Shown: positions 51,446-62,499, numbered from the stretch's first letter. The stretch: 64,000 nucleotides of DNA from Mayamaea pseudoterrestris (GCA_027923505.1 BROI01000003.1:248001-312000); one strand, 5' to 3'. The notes: a model not told the origin generated them from the sequence alone. A program made the numbers and translations.

Positions 51446-54163
51446 TTGCAGCGAAACAATGAGCGAAACCTTCGTCTACGGTGGTGCATCCAATCTTTAA
51501 TTCAAGGAAGGATCGCGTGGAAGCATAATCTGTTTGGTCGTTTTGTTGCTGCTGAATTTCCGGTTAGTACTTGCGCTTTGTCGAACGCAAGATCCCCAAA
51601 TCCATCGCCGTCGGCATTGACTGTCCACGAGTCGGACAAGTGTGACAAACCTTTTGTCATGGGGCGAAGGAGGACTCGGGAAAGCCAACGAGATCGTGCC
51701 AGTATGTCGTGGGAGGAGGAAAAGAAGGAGATGCCTTTGACAGACAATCTGATGCAGAGCAATGAGGAAGCTGCTGCTGCTGCACTTAGGCTGGGAAAGA
51801 GCGACGAGGACAATGACGAAGAAGAAGAATCCGACGAAGACGAGACGAGCGGTAGCCCCAGTCAACATTATTACGAAGATCCATACACGTACTCGGACGA
51901 CTCTGCGTCGCTCTCTGATGCCTACTTTTTTCCGCAAGCCGGCGAGGATGACTTGGCTCGTCCTCCACGTTACAATAGGCAGGAGCAGCATCAGCAGCAG
52001 CACTTAAAACAGGAAGAACTTTTGCTTGATACACCACCGCGACAAATGAAAGCTAATACGAGTGTGGTTTTCACAGACAATGTCAATTACTCGACCTTTT
52101 ACGGAGCAATCGGCAGTTATGGCGGCGGTGGCACTGACAATGGATTAGTCAAGTCTCCTCCGCTTTGGATTAGCGGCGCCATTGACGAAAACCGAGAACA
52201 AACAATAACGGTGTCTCCCATTGCCTACAACTATCAAGAAGGTAATAAGCTTGCCATAGATTCCACGCATGGCAGTAAAAGTGGTCGCAAGCAACGACGA
52301 AGCTCGTCGCGCAAGTCGCAGCAGCGACTTAATGGACTGCGGCAACAGCAAGCAAGTGCGCGAGAGCGTCGAGTCGCGCAAGTCAAGGGGCGGCCACAGT
52401 CAACGGATATTTGGCGAAATCCAATGTTTGCTATTTTGTTCTTGATGCAGCTACTTTTGGTTGTTGGATTGGCAGTTTACAGTGTAGGGTCGTCCGAGCG
52501 ATGGAGTGCAACTCGGCAAAAGCAACACTTGTCGTCTGCATCTCATCACAAGTCAAGATCGTCTCTGCGATCTTCCTCCTCTTCCTCGTTGATATCCAAA
52601 AGCCAAACTGAGACTGACTCGCCAAGCAGTAAACACCAGGCGCATACACATCGCGCCTTGACGGTTCTTCATCTCAACGAAACAACGGGCGATGAACAAT
52701 ACACGGACGATGATCAAGCAGTAGCATCTTTATCTGTCACACATGAATTAAATGAAGATGCGCTGCAAGCGTCTTCCTTTCTTTTTCCCGCTCCTGTTCC
52801 CAGTGAATTGCAGTATCGCAGCATTTTGATCTTGTTGAGTGTCCATGGATGCTTTGCCGCGCTGTTGTCCATCTGCACCTACGGTTTCATGCTCCTACTC
52901 ACGCGTGCCATTATACCAATGACTCTCATTGTATCCGTTATGGTAACGCTGGGCTGGGGCTTGTTGGGAATGACGCTGCTCGATCCCTATGGGTTTGTTT
53001 CCATTTTGGGATTCGCTGCCCTTTTGCTGACGTTGACTTATACGATATACAACTGGAGTCGCATCCAGTTTGCCGCCACGAATTTACATACGAGTCTATG
53101 TGCTCTTCGGTGTACAGGGGATGTTGCTCTCCTTGGTTTTGGAAGCTTGGTGGTGTCGCCACTGTGGTGTATCGTCTGGAGCACTGCGTTTGTGGGGACG
53201 GCCAAGGCTTTTAGCCAAGGCGCGGCTGACAGTTGCGACGCTGCCAGCGGAGCTTGTGGTAAAGCATTGTATTCTTACAGTGACCACGTTGTTCATGCTA
53301 CAGTTTATATCTTGCTGCTTGCTTCATTTCATTGGACAACTTCAGTGATCAAGAACGTTGTACGAGCGACCGTAGCAAGCGAGATTGGCAAATGGTGGTA
53401 CTTTGATCAAGACAAGAGCAACTTTTGCTGTGCGCCAACCTTTGCACGGCCGCTGCGCCGAGCGCTGACAAAGTCATTTGGGTCTATATGTCTCGGCAGC
53501 TTGGTTGTTCCGGTTGCTCAAGTCCTTTCAGCAATGGGCAACTGGATCTGCTGTGTGGTTGGCAACTCGGAATGTCTCCACCAAGCACGAAAGGATGAAG
53601 TCGCGCCTGGCAATGCGATGAGGCCCCATCGCCTAGCGATGGTGGAGGAGGGTGATTCAGCGGCAGACTCGGTGCAGTTGGGTTCGCTGATTTGTCGGCT
53701 GGTGCGGAGGGTGGGGCTGTTGCTCAGGGCATGCAATTGCTGGTCGTTTACCTACATTGGCATGTATGGGTATCCCTTTCACGAAGCGGGTGAGCACGCT
53801 TTGATCTTGTTTGAGACTCGCGAGTGGTTGGAGGTTGTGAGCGATAATCTGATTAAAAATGTCTTGCTGATTTCCTGTCTCATTATTGCTGGGAGCACGG
53901 GTACGTTTGCTGTTCTTGTTGAAGATGCGGATGTACGCTACTTGCCAACTCTCCACATGGCCACCGCCTGGGTGTTCATCACTGGATCAGTTGTGGGTTA
54001 CGCCCTGAGCAGTATATTCCTTGTCGGTGTGGTTGGAAGCGCCGTCAATACGGTGCTTGTCTGTTTCGCTGCCGACCCTTTTATCTTTGACAAGAATCAT
54101 CCCACACTCAGTCGGGAGATGCGTGAGAGTTGGAGTCAGCAAGTCTGGTCATCCAATGGATAA
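51446..54163 (+). CDS. Choline transporter-like protein (SLC44/CTL/PNS1 family)
   Basis: Multi-span membrane protein of the choline-transporter-like family. Up to 905 residues; an ATG at 51659 (MGRRRTRESQRDR) may be the real start, because the upstream 71 codons show no conserved feature. The N-terminal half is cytosolic and low in complexity: acidic (DEDNDEEEESDEDE), Gln-rich, then a Ser/Arg/Lys stretch. A first membrane helix (FAILFLMQLLLVVGLAVYSV) is followed by a large, Ser-rich loop, as in SLC44, then about nine helices. Family motifs: YSYSDHVVHATVYILL, RATVASEIGKWWYF, ALTKSFGSICLGSLVVPV, IGMYGYPFHEAG, KNVLLISCLI and CFAADPFIFDKNHP. Substrate (choline, ethanolamine) is inferred from the family. 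Confidence 0.88.
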   Translation: MQRNNERNLRLRWCIQSLIQGRIAWKHNLFGRFVAAEFPVSTCALSNARSPNPSPSALTVHESDKCDKPFVMGRRRTRESQRDRASMSWEEEKKEMPLTDNLMQSNEEAAAAALRLGKSDEDNDEEEESDEDETSGSPSQHYYEDPYTYSDDSASLSDAYFFPQAGEDDLARPPRYNRQEQHQQQHLKQEELLLDTPPRQMKANTSVVFTDNVNYSTFYGAIGSYGGGGTDNGLVKSPPLWISGAIDENREQTITVSPIAYNYQEGNKLAIDSTHGSKSGRKQRRSSSRKSQQRLNGLRQQQASARERRVAQVKGRPQSTDIWRNPMFAILFLMQLLLVVGLAVYSVGSSERWSATRQKQHLSSASHHKSRSSLRSSSSSSLISKSQTETDSPSSKHQAHTHRALTVLHLNETTGDEQYTDDDQAVASLSVTHELNEDALQASSFLFPAPVPSELQYRSILILLSVHGCFAALLSICTYGFMLLLTRAIIPMTLIVSVMVTLGWGLLGMTLLDPYGFVSILGFAALLLTLTYTIYNWSRIQFAATNLHTSLCALRCTGDVALLGFGSLVVSPLWCIVWSTAFVGTAKAFSQGAADSCDAASGACGKALYSYSDHVVHATVYILLLASFHWTTSVIKNVVRATVASEIGKWWYFDQDKSNFCCAPTFARPLRRALTKSFGSICLGSLVVPVAQVLSAMGNWICCVVGNSECLHQARKDEVAPGNAMRPHRLAMVEEGDSAADSVQLGSLICRLVRRVGLLLRACNCWSFTYIGMYGYPFHEAGEHALILFETREWLEVVSDNLIKNVLLISCLIIAGSTGTFAVLVEDADVRYLPTLHMATAWVFITGSVVGYALSSIFLVGVVGSAVNTVLVCFAADPFIFDKNHPTLSREMRESWSQQVWSSNG

Positions 54164-54358
54164 TGTGGGTTGCTGTCAAGCCAGCGTATGTTGATTTGTG
54201 CTGTTCATTGTTTTGCTGTTACTATGTTGTTGTTTTTATTATTATTGAGGATGCCTGAAAAGATACTGTAATCATGTATGTAACGTCCATATTATCATCT
54301 TACTGAGTTGCTGTGCAGCTTAGATTTTATTAATTTGTAGTTTGTATACCTTTTGCAA

Positions 54359-54646
54359 CTACACAGTTGCCAAATCTTCGCCAACACGTTCTACGGAAGA
54401 AAAGACGTTTTGGTCAAGCCATTCTTCCACTTTAAGGGTAATTTCATCCTTGGCTGAATGCTTGACTAAAATATGTGTGGCGTCTAAATCTTGTATAACG
54501 AATTTCTTTTCGACAGGCTTGAGCTCGTTTAAGTACTTTATAAACTGTTTAGTTGGAATGTCGCAGGAAATGAGGTAGCCGGCCGATGGAGGAAGATCAC
54601 TGGTCGAGACCTTGCGCTTATCGGGTGATTTGGATTTTGAAGTCAT
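54359..54646 (-). CDS. TFB5: TFIIH subunit TFB5 (GTF2H5/TTDA)
   Basis: Smallest subunit of the TFIIH core complex, required with p52 for XPB ATPase activity in nucleotide-excision repair and transcription. 95 residues, single exon. The family core is clear: GYLISCDIPTKQFIKYLNEL, KKFVIQDLDATHILV and VEEWLDQNVF, against IECDPAMKQFLLYLDE, KKFIIQDIDDTHVFV and ELMDQNAFS in animals. A 20-residue basic N-terminal extension (SKSKSPDKRKVS) is unusual for this family of about 70 residues. Confidence 0.93.
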   Translation of the reverse strand: MTSKSKSPDKRKVSTSDLPPSAGYLISCDIPTKQFIKYLNELKPVEKKFVIQDLDATHILVKHSAKDEITLKVEEWLDQNVFSSVERVGEDLATV

Positions 54647-55030
54647 GGAGGAACAAGTTATTGATCGAAGCGGAGGTAGATTACAAGTGTATACGTTAGT
54701 AGATGATATAGATTGTGCGCCTCATTGTCTCATGGTTACCGCGCAGATGTTGTTGTGATGTTGCCGCATCGTTCATTCATGACTGTGTCGTACCGTTAAT
54801 GGTCTCGGATTTGGGATCATCGCGCGCAAGATCCGGCCGTCAGACAAAACTACCGATAGTTTAGTATAGTATAAGCAACGGCGTTAGTCGCCGCCACTCC
54901 GTTTTAACAAGCTAGCAAAAGAATCGCCAGTAAATGACTAGAATTGTATAGGACTGCCGCGGCAAAGTACACGACTGTGAGTCGGTTTAGCTACCAGTAG
55001 CCAGAGTCAAACAATATTCTCAGGAACAGC
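54647..55030. other. Intergenic, no gene seen
   Basis: A 384-bp gap upstream of TFB5 and downstream of the HAD phosphatase. It is AT-rich in parts with TACCGTTAA at about 54790. No gene or RNA was recognised. Confidence 0.4.
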
Positions 55031-56359
55031 TCATTCATTCCCAAGTCTTTCAAGTATCAGCGCCAACGCTGCCTCGGACGACAATACTCCGTCAACGTCC
55101 TTGCTAAATGTTTTAGTAAACTTTGTAGGGTGCGCTTGAATTGTCGTCGACATGCTGGCCGAACTGATCGACGGAATGAATGCGTGTGAACAAGCCAGAG
55201 CCATTTCCAAGTCATTGTCATCGTCGCAAATGCATACGCAGCGAGTGGAAAGTATACTTTCGGATCCGCCAAACTTTCCGGCAATGTACTTGCAGCTACG
55301 TAGAGTAACGAGTCAGCGAAAGCAACCTGATAACGAAACACAACAACTGGTCAACACTCACCATTGCTTCTTCCCGCTAATGTTTGGATAAAAATCAATA
55401 CAGCCCAAGTTCACGCTCGAGTCAAGCTCAGGTGGATAGGCTATGTCTCCGTTCAGCAGTTTGTCAAACAGGGCCAATGACTGGTCGTTCGCTTGTTGCT
55501 TTCGATTGACTCGAAAACACGTGGCATATCCCTTTGTGTCAAGAACAAGACCCTGCTTTTGCAGCGACTGGGCAAACGACCAAAGCAATCCTTTTCTCTC
55601 CTCGATTAGAACAGCATCTTGGTCAGTCATGTCATTCCCGACGAAACCATCCGGTCCGCAAGCATCCAGCTGCTCCATGCGGCTCCTCCAATCCATGTCT
55701 TCCGCCACATGGAATGGCTCCAAATCTTCTTCGCTCGCTCCATGATACGAGACTGGTTCGATTTTACAGAATCCATGTGATGCGTCGTCGTCCGTCGCTG
55801 CCGCTGTCGTTGGGTAGTAGATGCGACCTCCTGCCTCGCAGCAGTAGGCATCGGCACGTGGCAAGTAGGGCATGCGCTTGAGCAAGGTGGATGACCGCAT
55901 TCCGCTCACAAGCACTAGCTTGACGCCTCTTTGACGAATATCTTGGCATTTGACGAGAGTTTGCGCGGATATAATGCCAACCAATCCGGTAGAACTGGGC
56001 GGAAGTTGAATGATGGAAGATTGGTCGCCGTCGACTGCAGCTTCATGTATCGTATCTGGGTAGTGGATCAGCGTTCCGTCAAGATCGCTAAAGACGACAA
56101 GAAGTGAATCTTTACCATCATTATCTGATGTGCGTGCTGCGTTCATATCTGCTTTTGGGGCAGTTGCCGTTGCCATTATTTCTTCGACTTTAACTGCGGT
56201 GGAAGAACCTCCACGATACATTGGCGATACTCGATTCGGATTTTGAATGGGTTTCGGACTGTCAGATCTTCCTTCCACGACAATATTATTCGAACAAAGG
56301 ACAAGATGCAATGATAAAACCAGAAGAAACCTATTAGACAGCGGGTGCAGCAGCGCCAT
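55031..56359 (-). CDS. HAD-superfamily sugar-phosphate phosphatase with signal peptide
   Basis: Haloacid dehalogenase phosphatase of the sucrose-phosphatase/mannosyl-3-phosphoglycerate-like type. Two exons, 56359-55362 and 55295-55031, over a short 66-bp GT-AG intron, give 420 residues. From the ATG at 56359 the protein opens with a signal peptide (RFLLVLSLHLVLCSNN); an upstream in-frame ATG at 56479 would disrupt that. Motif I is VVFSDLDGTLIHY (DxD nucleophile), II LVSGMRSS, III Lys in ISGKK, IV CDDDNDLEMA, the last in exon 2. The cap region (residues about 200-310) contains WRSRMEQLDACGPDGF. The C-terminal part (after LEMALACSHAFI) is unusual. Substrate is unknown; a plastid or secretory location follows from the signal peptide. 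Confidence 0.86.
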
Positions 56360-56481
56360 GGTCGATTTCTTCGGGAATAATGCCGATGAAGGGAGGTCAA
56401 GTACCGCTGCGAGTTTTGTCACGCATCGATCGTCCGTTTCCGTTTTTGCTCCACTAACAAATTCAAATTCCATGCCCAATC

Positions 56482-57173
56482 ATGACGAGATTGCGACTCC
56501 GACACCAACTCTTGCTACTGATGCTTGTTATCTACATGTTAAAGGTTGACTCATTTGCGTTGCGAGTGAGATTCAATTCAATCCGACACTTTTCAACTAC
56601 GTCCATATACGCGAGCGAGAACGACGAGCAAAATGATGCCCATGACAGCATTTTACACCTCCTACGACCCTCCACGGACCGAAGGATTGAGCAAATGAGC
56701 TCGACAGATTTGGCTTATATTGGAGATGCCGTCTTTGAACTATTAGTAAGATCCAAAACAGTTTGGCCGTCGAAAAAGACATCTAATCTGCAATCGATCG
56801 TCGTGGGCCTTGTTCGAGGTGAGTTGTCAATGGATGCTTAATTGCATAGAGCGAGAGCAATGTTTATAGGAATGCTGAATGTTAATTTGATAATCGCCCC
56901 TTTCTTCTCTTACTCTCAGCGGAGCACCAATCGAACTTACTCGCAAAGTTACGAACGGACTTTGATTTGACCTTAATGGAGCAACAAGTGCTTTCAAGAG
57001 GACGCAATTCGTCGACGAATAGCAGCAAGAATCGCCGCAACCCTGTCGCGTATCAAGATGCTACGGCTTTGGAGGCGCTGATAGGATACTTGTTTATTTC
57101 TGACACGCGACGATGTCAGGAGCTGCTGACATGGATTCGAACGAATTTGGATCTTGAAAATAGCGAACAATGA
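56482..57173 (+). CDS. Mini-ribonuclease III, organelle-type leader
   Basis: RNase III-domain nuclease without a double-stranded RNA-binding domain; bacterial Mini-III matures 23S rRNA, and plastid relatives process plastid rRNA and introns. Two exons, 56482-56818 and 56920-57173, over a 101-bp GT-AG intron, give 196 residues. A signal-peptide-like start (LRHQLLLLMLVIYMLKVDSF) and a Ser/Arg-rich leader (FALRVRFNSIRHFST) indicate a plastid-type bipartite presequence. The domain has LAYIGDAVFELLVR (catalytic Asp/Glu segment), AEHQSNLLAKLR, LSRGRNSSTNSSKNRRNPVA and YQDATALEALIGYLFIS, matching Mini-III throughout. The divergent HAD phosphatase start is 122 bp away. Confidence 0.92.
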
Positions 57174-57237
57174 TACAGTACAAGTCGAATAAAAATCACA
57201 AAGACATAGTTTATTATGCTACATATAATAATGACAA

Positions 57238-58390
57238 TTAGTAACCATCCGTACTGACCAACCACACAAGTGCCAAGTAAATACCGACAATTTGAAAGAC
57301 AAAGGCAACAAGCCAAAACTGTACGCCGACGCAACGAGGGAAACAGCACGGAATTAGTTTGGAGCACGCCACTGCATCGCTGCCTTCCGCCGTGCGAACA
57401 ATCAAGTCGTCATAAATGTCTCGCACCTGGACAATGAGCAAGTTGGCAAAGAGTGATGTGAGAAATTTGCTTGAAACATTCATACGTTAACAAGCGTTGA
57501 TAGACTTACGCTAAACCAACCAATAAAGACTCCGTAAAACAGTGTCACGTAAACCAAAAAGGGTGTGAACAGGAACCAATCAATGAGTACGCAGGCAATG
57601 TTGACAGCCGAAAAGAAGAGAGAAAGAGCGACAACGACCCCGTTTGGTTTGTATCTGCAACGAAAACAAGGAGCAATATCGTGAGTTCCTTCAATAATGA
57701 TGCGGCAATGCCATCAAATTCCATATATTAGTGTACATACAGGAGCGACAAGAGTAGAGCAAAGGTAATGATACTGGCGACAACGGTGGCTCCGACGCGG
57801 TTTCCGCTGAGTGCGACAAAGGCTCCTCCCCAGAATGCGCCTCCAACGTAGCCGGCAGGAATGACCAAGCAACGAACACCCTAATAAGTTGAGATCAAGA
57901 CTCTGTTAGTTTAAGACGTCAACGAATCATCGAGTATTGTCGTTGTTCTGTACTGCTGTACTGTTTTGACTTACGCCAGTGTAGCCTGTAACGCCACCTG
58001 TGTGAACATCATTTTAGTCCGTCAAATATGTCAGATAAAGCGAATCATAGCATACATAGGACCTCGAATGGTGTACGTACCTTCATTATTGTAGACTTCA
58101 ATCTTCTTGACGGATCCACCCGTCAGCCAGCAAGCACTGGCATGTCCAAACTCGTGGACAAAGACTGCGAGTAGTCGGAGTGGTTTCAGCAAGGACGTTT
58201 TACCCAAGAGCAATGCAATGAGAGCATATGCCGCATAGCAACAGAGAAAGACAATCTCTTCGCGATCGCAGCATGTTTGGAGACCCCAGCCAATGGACAT
58301 GATTGGTGACGCTATTTCTTCGACTTGGCGGAGAAACTGATCGACGGTTTCGGAATATGAGAAAGTCCAGTCAAAGAGCGTCGATGTCAT
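57238..58390 (-). CDS. M50B-like intramembrane metalloprotease family protein
   Basis: Membrane protein of the M50B-like family, related to site-2 proteases. Five exons: 58390-58081, 57997-57975, 57880-57741, 57654-57510, 57426-57238; the second is a 23-nt microexon that restores the frame and codes GGVTGYTG with neighbours. Total 268 residues. The zinc motif VHEFGHASACWLTGG is intact (HExxH), preceded by membrane segments (FLCCYAAYALIALLLG). The second half has YVGGAFWGGAFVALSG, TVVASIITFALLLSLL, SLFFSAVNIACVLIDWFLF, YGVFIGWFSVRDIYDDLI and a terminal helix, as in the plant and yeast members of the family. Introns are 83-94 bp. Substrate not known; proteolytic activity is plausible because the zinc ligands are kept. 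Confidence 0.88.
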
Positions 58391-59069
58391 TCACTGTTTG
58401 TCAGTAAATGGCTATCTGATGGTCGGCTATTTGCTTTGCGGATATTAACACGAAATGCTGAATTGACACTCTCAAAACGGTAGTCGATGGTGGCCGCGAT
58501 GAAGGATGCACAAAAGCTCGTCGTCGCATCTGCTCATTGTCGCGGCAGCCATCAGCCTGCCCATCATTCATTGGAAGACTGGATTTCGCAAAGATTCGCA
58601 GTACTCTCTAGTCCATAGTAGCCGGCTCCCTCCGACCTGCCTCCGATCAGGACGCGGGATCGGAGGCCTATGTCATTTTGTCGCAACGTCAACGAAAGAC
58701 TTATGTACAACACGAAACGGATCGTTTCTCGCCCCGCGCTTTTGCGAGCAAGCATCGCGACGAACCGATGTTTGCACCGCGCCACTGCCGACCGCGCCAG
58801 TCGGTTCCAACCCAACCTTTGCATTCGTTCATTTTTCGTCGAATTGAACACCTCCATCATTGGTTTGAACTCCTCTTTGCACCGCCAAGCATCTATTCAA
58901 ATAAGAATCAAATCAAGTTGACTGCCTTGACAAGACTCTCTTCTTCTCCCGCATTATTTACTTGGTCCATTTCTTAGCCGCAACTCTTCAGCCGCACCTC
59001 CTCCATCGTCCAAGATCGATCCTCGCTCAGCTACTGCACATACCCATCACTTACGTTTCACAGCCCAAG
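58391..59069. other. Divergent promoter and cyclin 5' leader
   Basis: A 679-bp gap between the M50B-like gene (minus) and the cyclin (plus). Overlapping short frames on both strands lack coding character. The last 200 bp, C-rich and with CTCCTCC and CCTTG runs, probably belong to the cyclin 5' UTR. Confidence 0.4.
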
Positions 59070-60833
59070 ATGCCAGTTCAGACGCGCCGATCAATGCAAA
59101 AACCAGCTGTAAATGAGCACGACGATAAGTCGCCTCAAGAAATATCAAGACCGACGAGGCAGTCCCAAGCAGCAGAAGCATCCACGAGCAACAAGCGCAC
59201 AAATGACAAGTCGACAGCGGCTGTCATTACCACCAAAAAATCCAAGACTACAGACGATGCACTCGAAACTTCCTTGTCCTACAATTTGCGATCGTCTGCT
59301 CGCAAGCCGTCGCGTACAGACGCTGCTACGGTGACTCCCGCCACCATGGCCACAAATCCGCGACGACTGACGCCGTTTGCAACGCCTCCGTTTGCCTCGC
59401 ACCATGCGAGAGCAGACTCAATGACGTTTGATAGCAGCAGCAGCTACTCCAAACTACCTCCAGGAGTCATTGACATTTACGATCCTCTGCAGCCATGCGT
59501 TTCGACTCATCGCACCTGCAACTGCCCATCGGATCGCTGTCTTGAGCTTGGCACAGACGTTGCCTTTGCGCATATTGCTCACTACGGGGAGGACTTTGGC
59601 GAAATTATCAAGGAGCGCGAGCAGATGGAACATGCGCGCCACTTGTCGCGGATTCCACAAGTAAGGTTTGACAATGATAATGACGAGGACGAAGACAAGG
59701 AGAATAACAGCGGGCGTTCCGATTGCAACAAGACGGATGAGGATTCCAAGTCGTCGTCGTCATCGTCGTCCAGTCGATACACGCCTCCAGCAAACGCGCG
59801 GACGCAGGTTTACCCTCGTGGCCTTGAATTGAATTCCTTTCATGCCAATGGCTCGGAAGCGGAAGCTGCGCGCAGCCTATCTCTTCCTCGTCAGCCGGAA
59901 CTGAACACGACGATGCGCCAAATGCTTGTCAACTGGATGGTGGAAGTATGTCTCGAGTACAAGGTTTCGGACGATGCCTTGCATTTGGCAGTGACGCTCG
60001 TTGATCGCGTACTGCTGCTGGGGCCAACCGAGGACGAGCTTGAGGATTGGGACGGTGATATTTTGTACGACAGACCAACTGAGTTTTTCTATGTGCCAAA
60101 GGCCCTGTTTCAGGCGCTTGGATGGTAAGTGACACTTACAATCATTTCAATTCCATTCTCTAGCTTCCAGCTAACCCGATCGTCTCCTTCTGCGTTCAGT
60201 GCCTGCATTTTGATTGCCTCCAAGCTCGAGGATCGTTCCACACCCAAGATGGAAGACTTGTGCTATATTTCAGACTATTCTGTCTCGGAGCCAAAGCTTC
60301 GAGAAATAGAGGAAGACGTTTGCCGATTGCTCTCCTTTCGCCTTTCCCCAGTGACTCCGCAACACTTTGTCAATGAGTTTTTGCGAGCGAGTCATGCTTG
60401 CCCCTCTCGGTCTTGCCAGTACGACCACCCAATCCTTCGCAGTGTCGTCGCTTACATTCTTGCGTTGAGTCGACTTTCCTACGCCCTTAGCTTACTTAAA
60501 CCCAGCCTTTTGACAGCTGCTTCTGTGTATCTGGCTCGTGCGACGCTTGGTATCAGGGAAGAAGATCCAGACAAGCGATGCCAGCCCAGCAATCCGTTCT
60601 GGACCAAGACCCTCCAGCACTACACGGGATACTCCATTGCCGAAATAAAGCCAATCGTGCTGGTGCTACATAAACTTCAGTCTGCCGCGGAGTTTGTCGA
60701 GAATGAAAAGGGTGTCTTTGCCGCTTACCGATCCAGTGCCAGGCACCTGGCTAGTCTCAAAATTGCAGTGCCCATGGAAAGCCTTGGATTTGGCCGCGGT
60801 CATCAGGAAATGCTTATTGAGGATCTGTTTTAA
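59070..60833 (+). CDS. A/B-type mitotic cyclin
   Basis: Regulatory subunit that activates a cyclin-dependent kinase. Two exons, 59070-60124 and 60200-60833, over a 75-bp GT-AG intron, give 562 residues. The start at 59070 opens MPVQTRRSMQKPAVNE; 240 residues of disordered, basic or Ser-rich leader follow, including poly-Ser and Asp/Glu tracts. The cyclin N box is clear: RQMLVNWMVEVCLEYKVSDD, LHLAVTLVDRVLL, then across the intron LGCACILIASKLEDRSTPK and VCRLLSFRLSPVTPQHFVNE. The cyclin C box follows (YILALSRLSYALSLLKPSLL, AASVYLARATLG, LQHYTGYSIAEIKPIVLVLH). The domain layout and NWMVEV...LASK sequence fit A/B-type. A destruction box RxxL is not certain: RRLTPF at about residue 125 is one candidate. 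Confidence 0.93.
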
Positions 60834-61170
60834 TGGAAAAGTCAGTTCTTGGAGAATGATGACGAGTGTGTGTAGTATGGTTGGATCGACGGGACGTTAG
60901 TGTCCGTCTGTACAGATCCGCGGGTTCCAATCAGAAAATATAGCTAAATTTGCGTAGTAACGAGCAACGTTACATGCAACTACCGGTATTTTGTGACACG
61001 TCTATAATAGAAAGTGTTTATGTAAGCGTTATTGACGGCGATTTCTTATTGCAAAATGTGGCGGAAGCTGCGAAGAGCTACAACGATCCCTACGAACTGA
61101 GCTGGACGCATGGCTTTTATCAATCAAAAGCCTTACAACGACACGAACCATCACCCTTCACTAGATGTTG
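60834..61170. other. Convergent 3' region, no gene seen
   Basis: A 337-bp gap between the stops of the cyclin (plus) and the sulfotransferase (minus). TACCGGTA occurs at 60981 although it is not near any start codon. A small ORF here is not supported. Confidence 0.4.
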
Positions 61171-62499
61171 TTACTCAACTTCTATCTTGCCATCCAGCTG
61201 TGATAATTTTGGCATTACTAGACCTGGAATCAGTCGATAGTCGTCCTCACAAAGGTCCTTGGCCATGTCCAGCGTCGACTTTTCCTCGCCCATGACGGGC
61301 GAAAGTGCTGCTACCTGCTGATGCTCACTGCTATAGTATTCGTTCAGTTTACTGCTCGAGTCGGTCGCATGATGTACGGTGACGGGTCCATCAAACATGG
61401 CACCTCCATGGGGCGGCCATCCGTTGGAGCCATGCTCGTCCCATGCACCCACTTGCGTCAACAGTTGACGAATATCGTCCGCCATGCTGTCCATGTATCC
61501 GATAAAGTTGATGAATCCAGGGCTCTTCCAATACTTTAAATCAAGTCGAAGTGATTGAGGCTTCCAGTGCGGATCGTTGCGACAATCAGAGTGAGGATGA
61601 TGCTTGATCAAGAACAGAAAGTCTCGAAAGGTCAACAGCGGCGGCGATTTGTCTTGGCCCTTGCTTTCGAGTTCACTTGCAATAGGTCCTTGATGCGCTT
61701 TCTTGTTAGAACACTGGAGTAGATTATAGAAATGTTTGTGGACTGCTGTTATGTTTGCTGCAGTATCCATGTCGTCATCACTGTCGTCGCTTTCGTCGTC
61801 GTCGCTCACCATCAGTCCTCGACAACAATGAAACTGCATGTACTGATTCTGCACTCCCTTGTCCAAATACGCGCTCAAGAGTCGCTCCAATGGCTCTCGC
61901 ACAATCATGGCGCGCGTCCATTCATTGGATGTCAGCATTCCGTCCGCGACGCTGGGTGGATAGTCGTACAGATAGGACAATCCGTTTCGCTTGGGTGCAT
62001 GCGGCAGCGGATGAACGTCGTCGCGCCAGTCTTGATAACCCATGACGCGGCGACAAAACGTTTTGAGTAGCGTGCATCCAACCTTTGGAATGGTGAATAA
62101 CAACAGTTGGTAGCGCTCCAAAACAATCGGTGCTGCATCCCATGGGCCGTACTGATAAATCGAGTCGTTTGGTCGGAGAATGGTGCAATTTGCAAAGGCT
62201 GAATCTAGATGGGATGGCGGCGGTGGCTTTTTATAATGTTTGGATGTTGCCTGCGGTGTTGGAGGAGGCATTATTGTTCGACGAAACGACTTCTTTGTAA
62301 TCCTTTGCGTTGCTCGTGCTACATTTGACGCAGCAATGTTTGCGTCGGTCGAGGCTGTTTCTCGCTCATTCGAGTGAACATGTTGGACCAGATAAAGTTC
62401 CAAGCCAGTCAGCAGTATCATTGTTGTTACTAGACAGCATGAAAAGACTAAGAGCCGATGCTTTCGTATTGGCCGTCTTGCAGCAGCAATGATCGCCAT
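61171..62499 (-). CDS. Carbohydrate sulfotransferase-like type II membrane protein
   Basis: Golgi sulfotransferase candidate transferring sulfate from PAPS to a sugar hydroxyl. 442 residues, single exon. Short basic N-terminus, membrane anchor (LLVFSCCLVTTMILLTGLEL), a Pro-rich stem (MPPPTPQATSKHYKKPPPPS), then the catalytic domain. The 5'-phosphosulfate site is LFTIPKVGCTLLKTFCRR, close to the P.VG.T..K of the sulfotransferase family 2, and the 3'-phosphate site is AMIVREPLERLLSAYLDKG. Later parts are FINFIGYMDSMADDIRQLL and LCEDDYRLIPG. An acidic insert (DDDESDDSDDDMD) interrupts the domain. Diatom cell walls contain sulfated polysaccharides, so a role there is plausible but inferred. Confidence 0.85.
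   Translation of the reverse strand: MAIIAAARRPIRKHRLLVFSCCLVTTMILLTGLELYLVQHVHSNERETASTDANIAASNVARATQRITKKSFRRTIMPPPTPQATSKHYKKPPPPSHLDSAFANCTILRPNDSIYQYGPWDAAPIVLERYQLLLFTIPKVGCTLLKTFCRRVMGYQDWRDDVHPLPHAPKRNGLSYLYDYPPSVADGMLTSNEWTRAMIVREPLERLLSAYLDKGVQNQYMQFHCCRGLMVSDDDESDDSDDDMDTAANITAVHKHFYNLLQCSNKKAHQGPIASELESKGQDKSPPLLTFRDFLFLIKHHPHSDCRNDPHWKPQSLRLDLKYWKSPGFINFIGYMDSMADDIRQLLTQVGAWDEHGSNGWPPHGGAMFDGPVTVHHATDSSSKLNEYYSSEHQQVAALSPVMGEEKSTLDMAKDLCEDDYRLIPGLVMPKLSQLDGKIEVE

Noticed and set aside
51497-52037. Minus-strand frames opposite the SLC44 N-terminus
   Set aside because: Low-complexity shadows of the acidic and Gln-rich coding strand.
58506-58977. Overlapping frames in the M50B/cyclin divergent region
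   Set aside because: Frames on both strands, none with conserved sequence; more likely cyclin 5' UTR and promoter.
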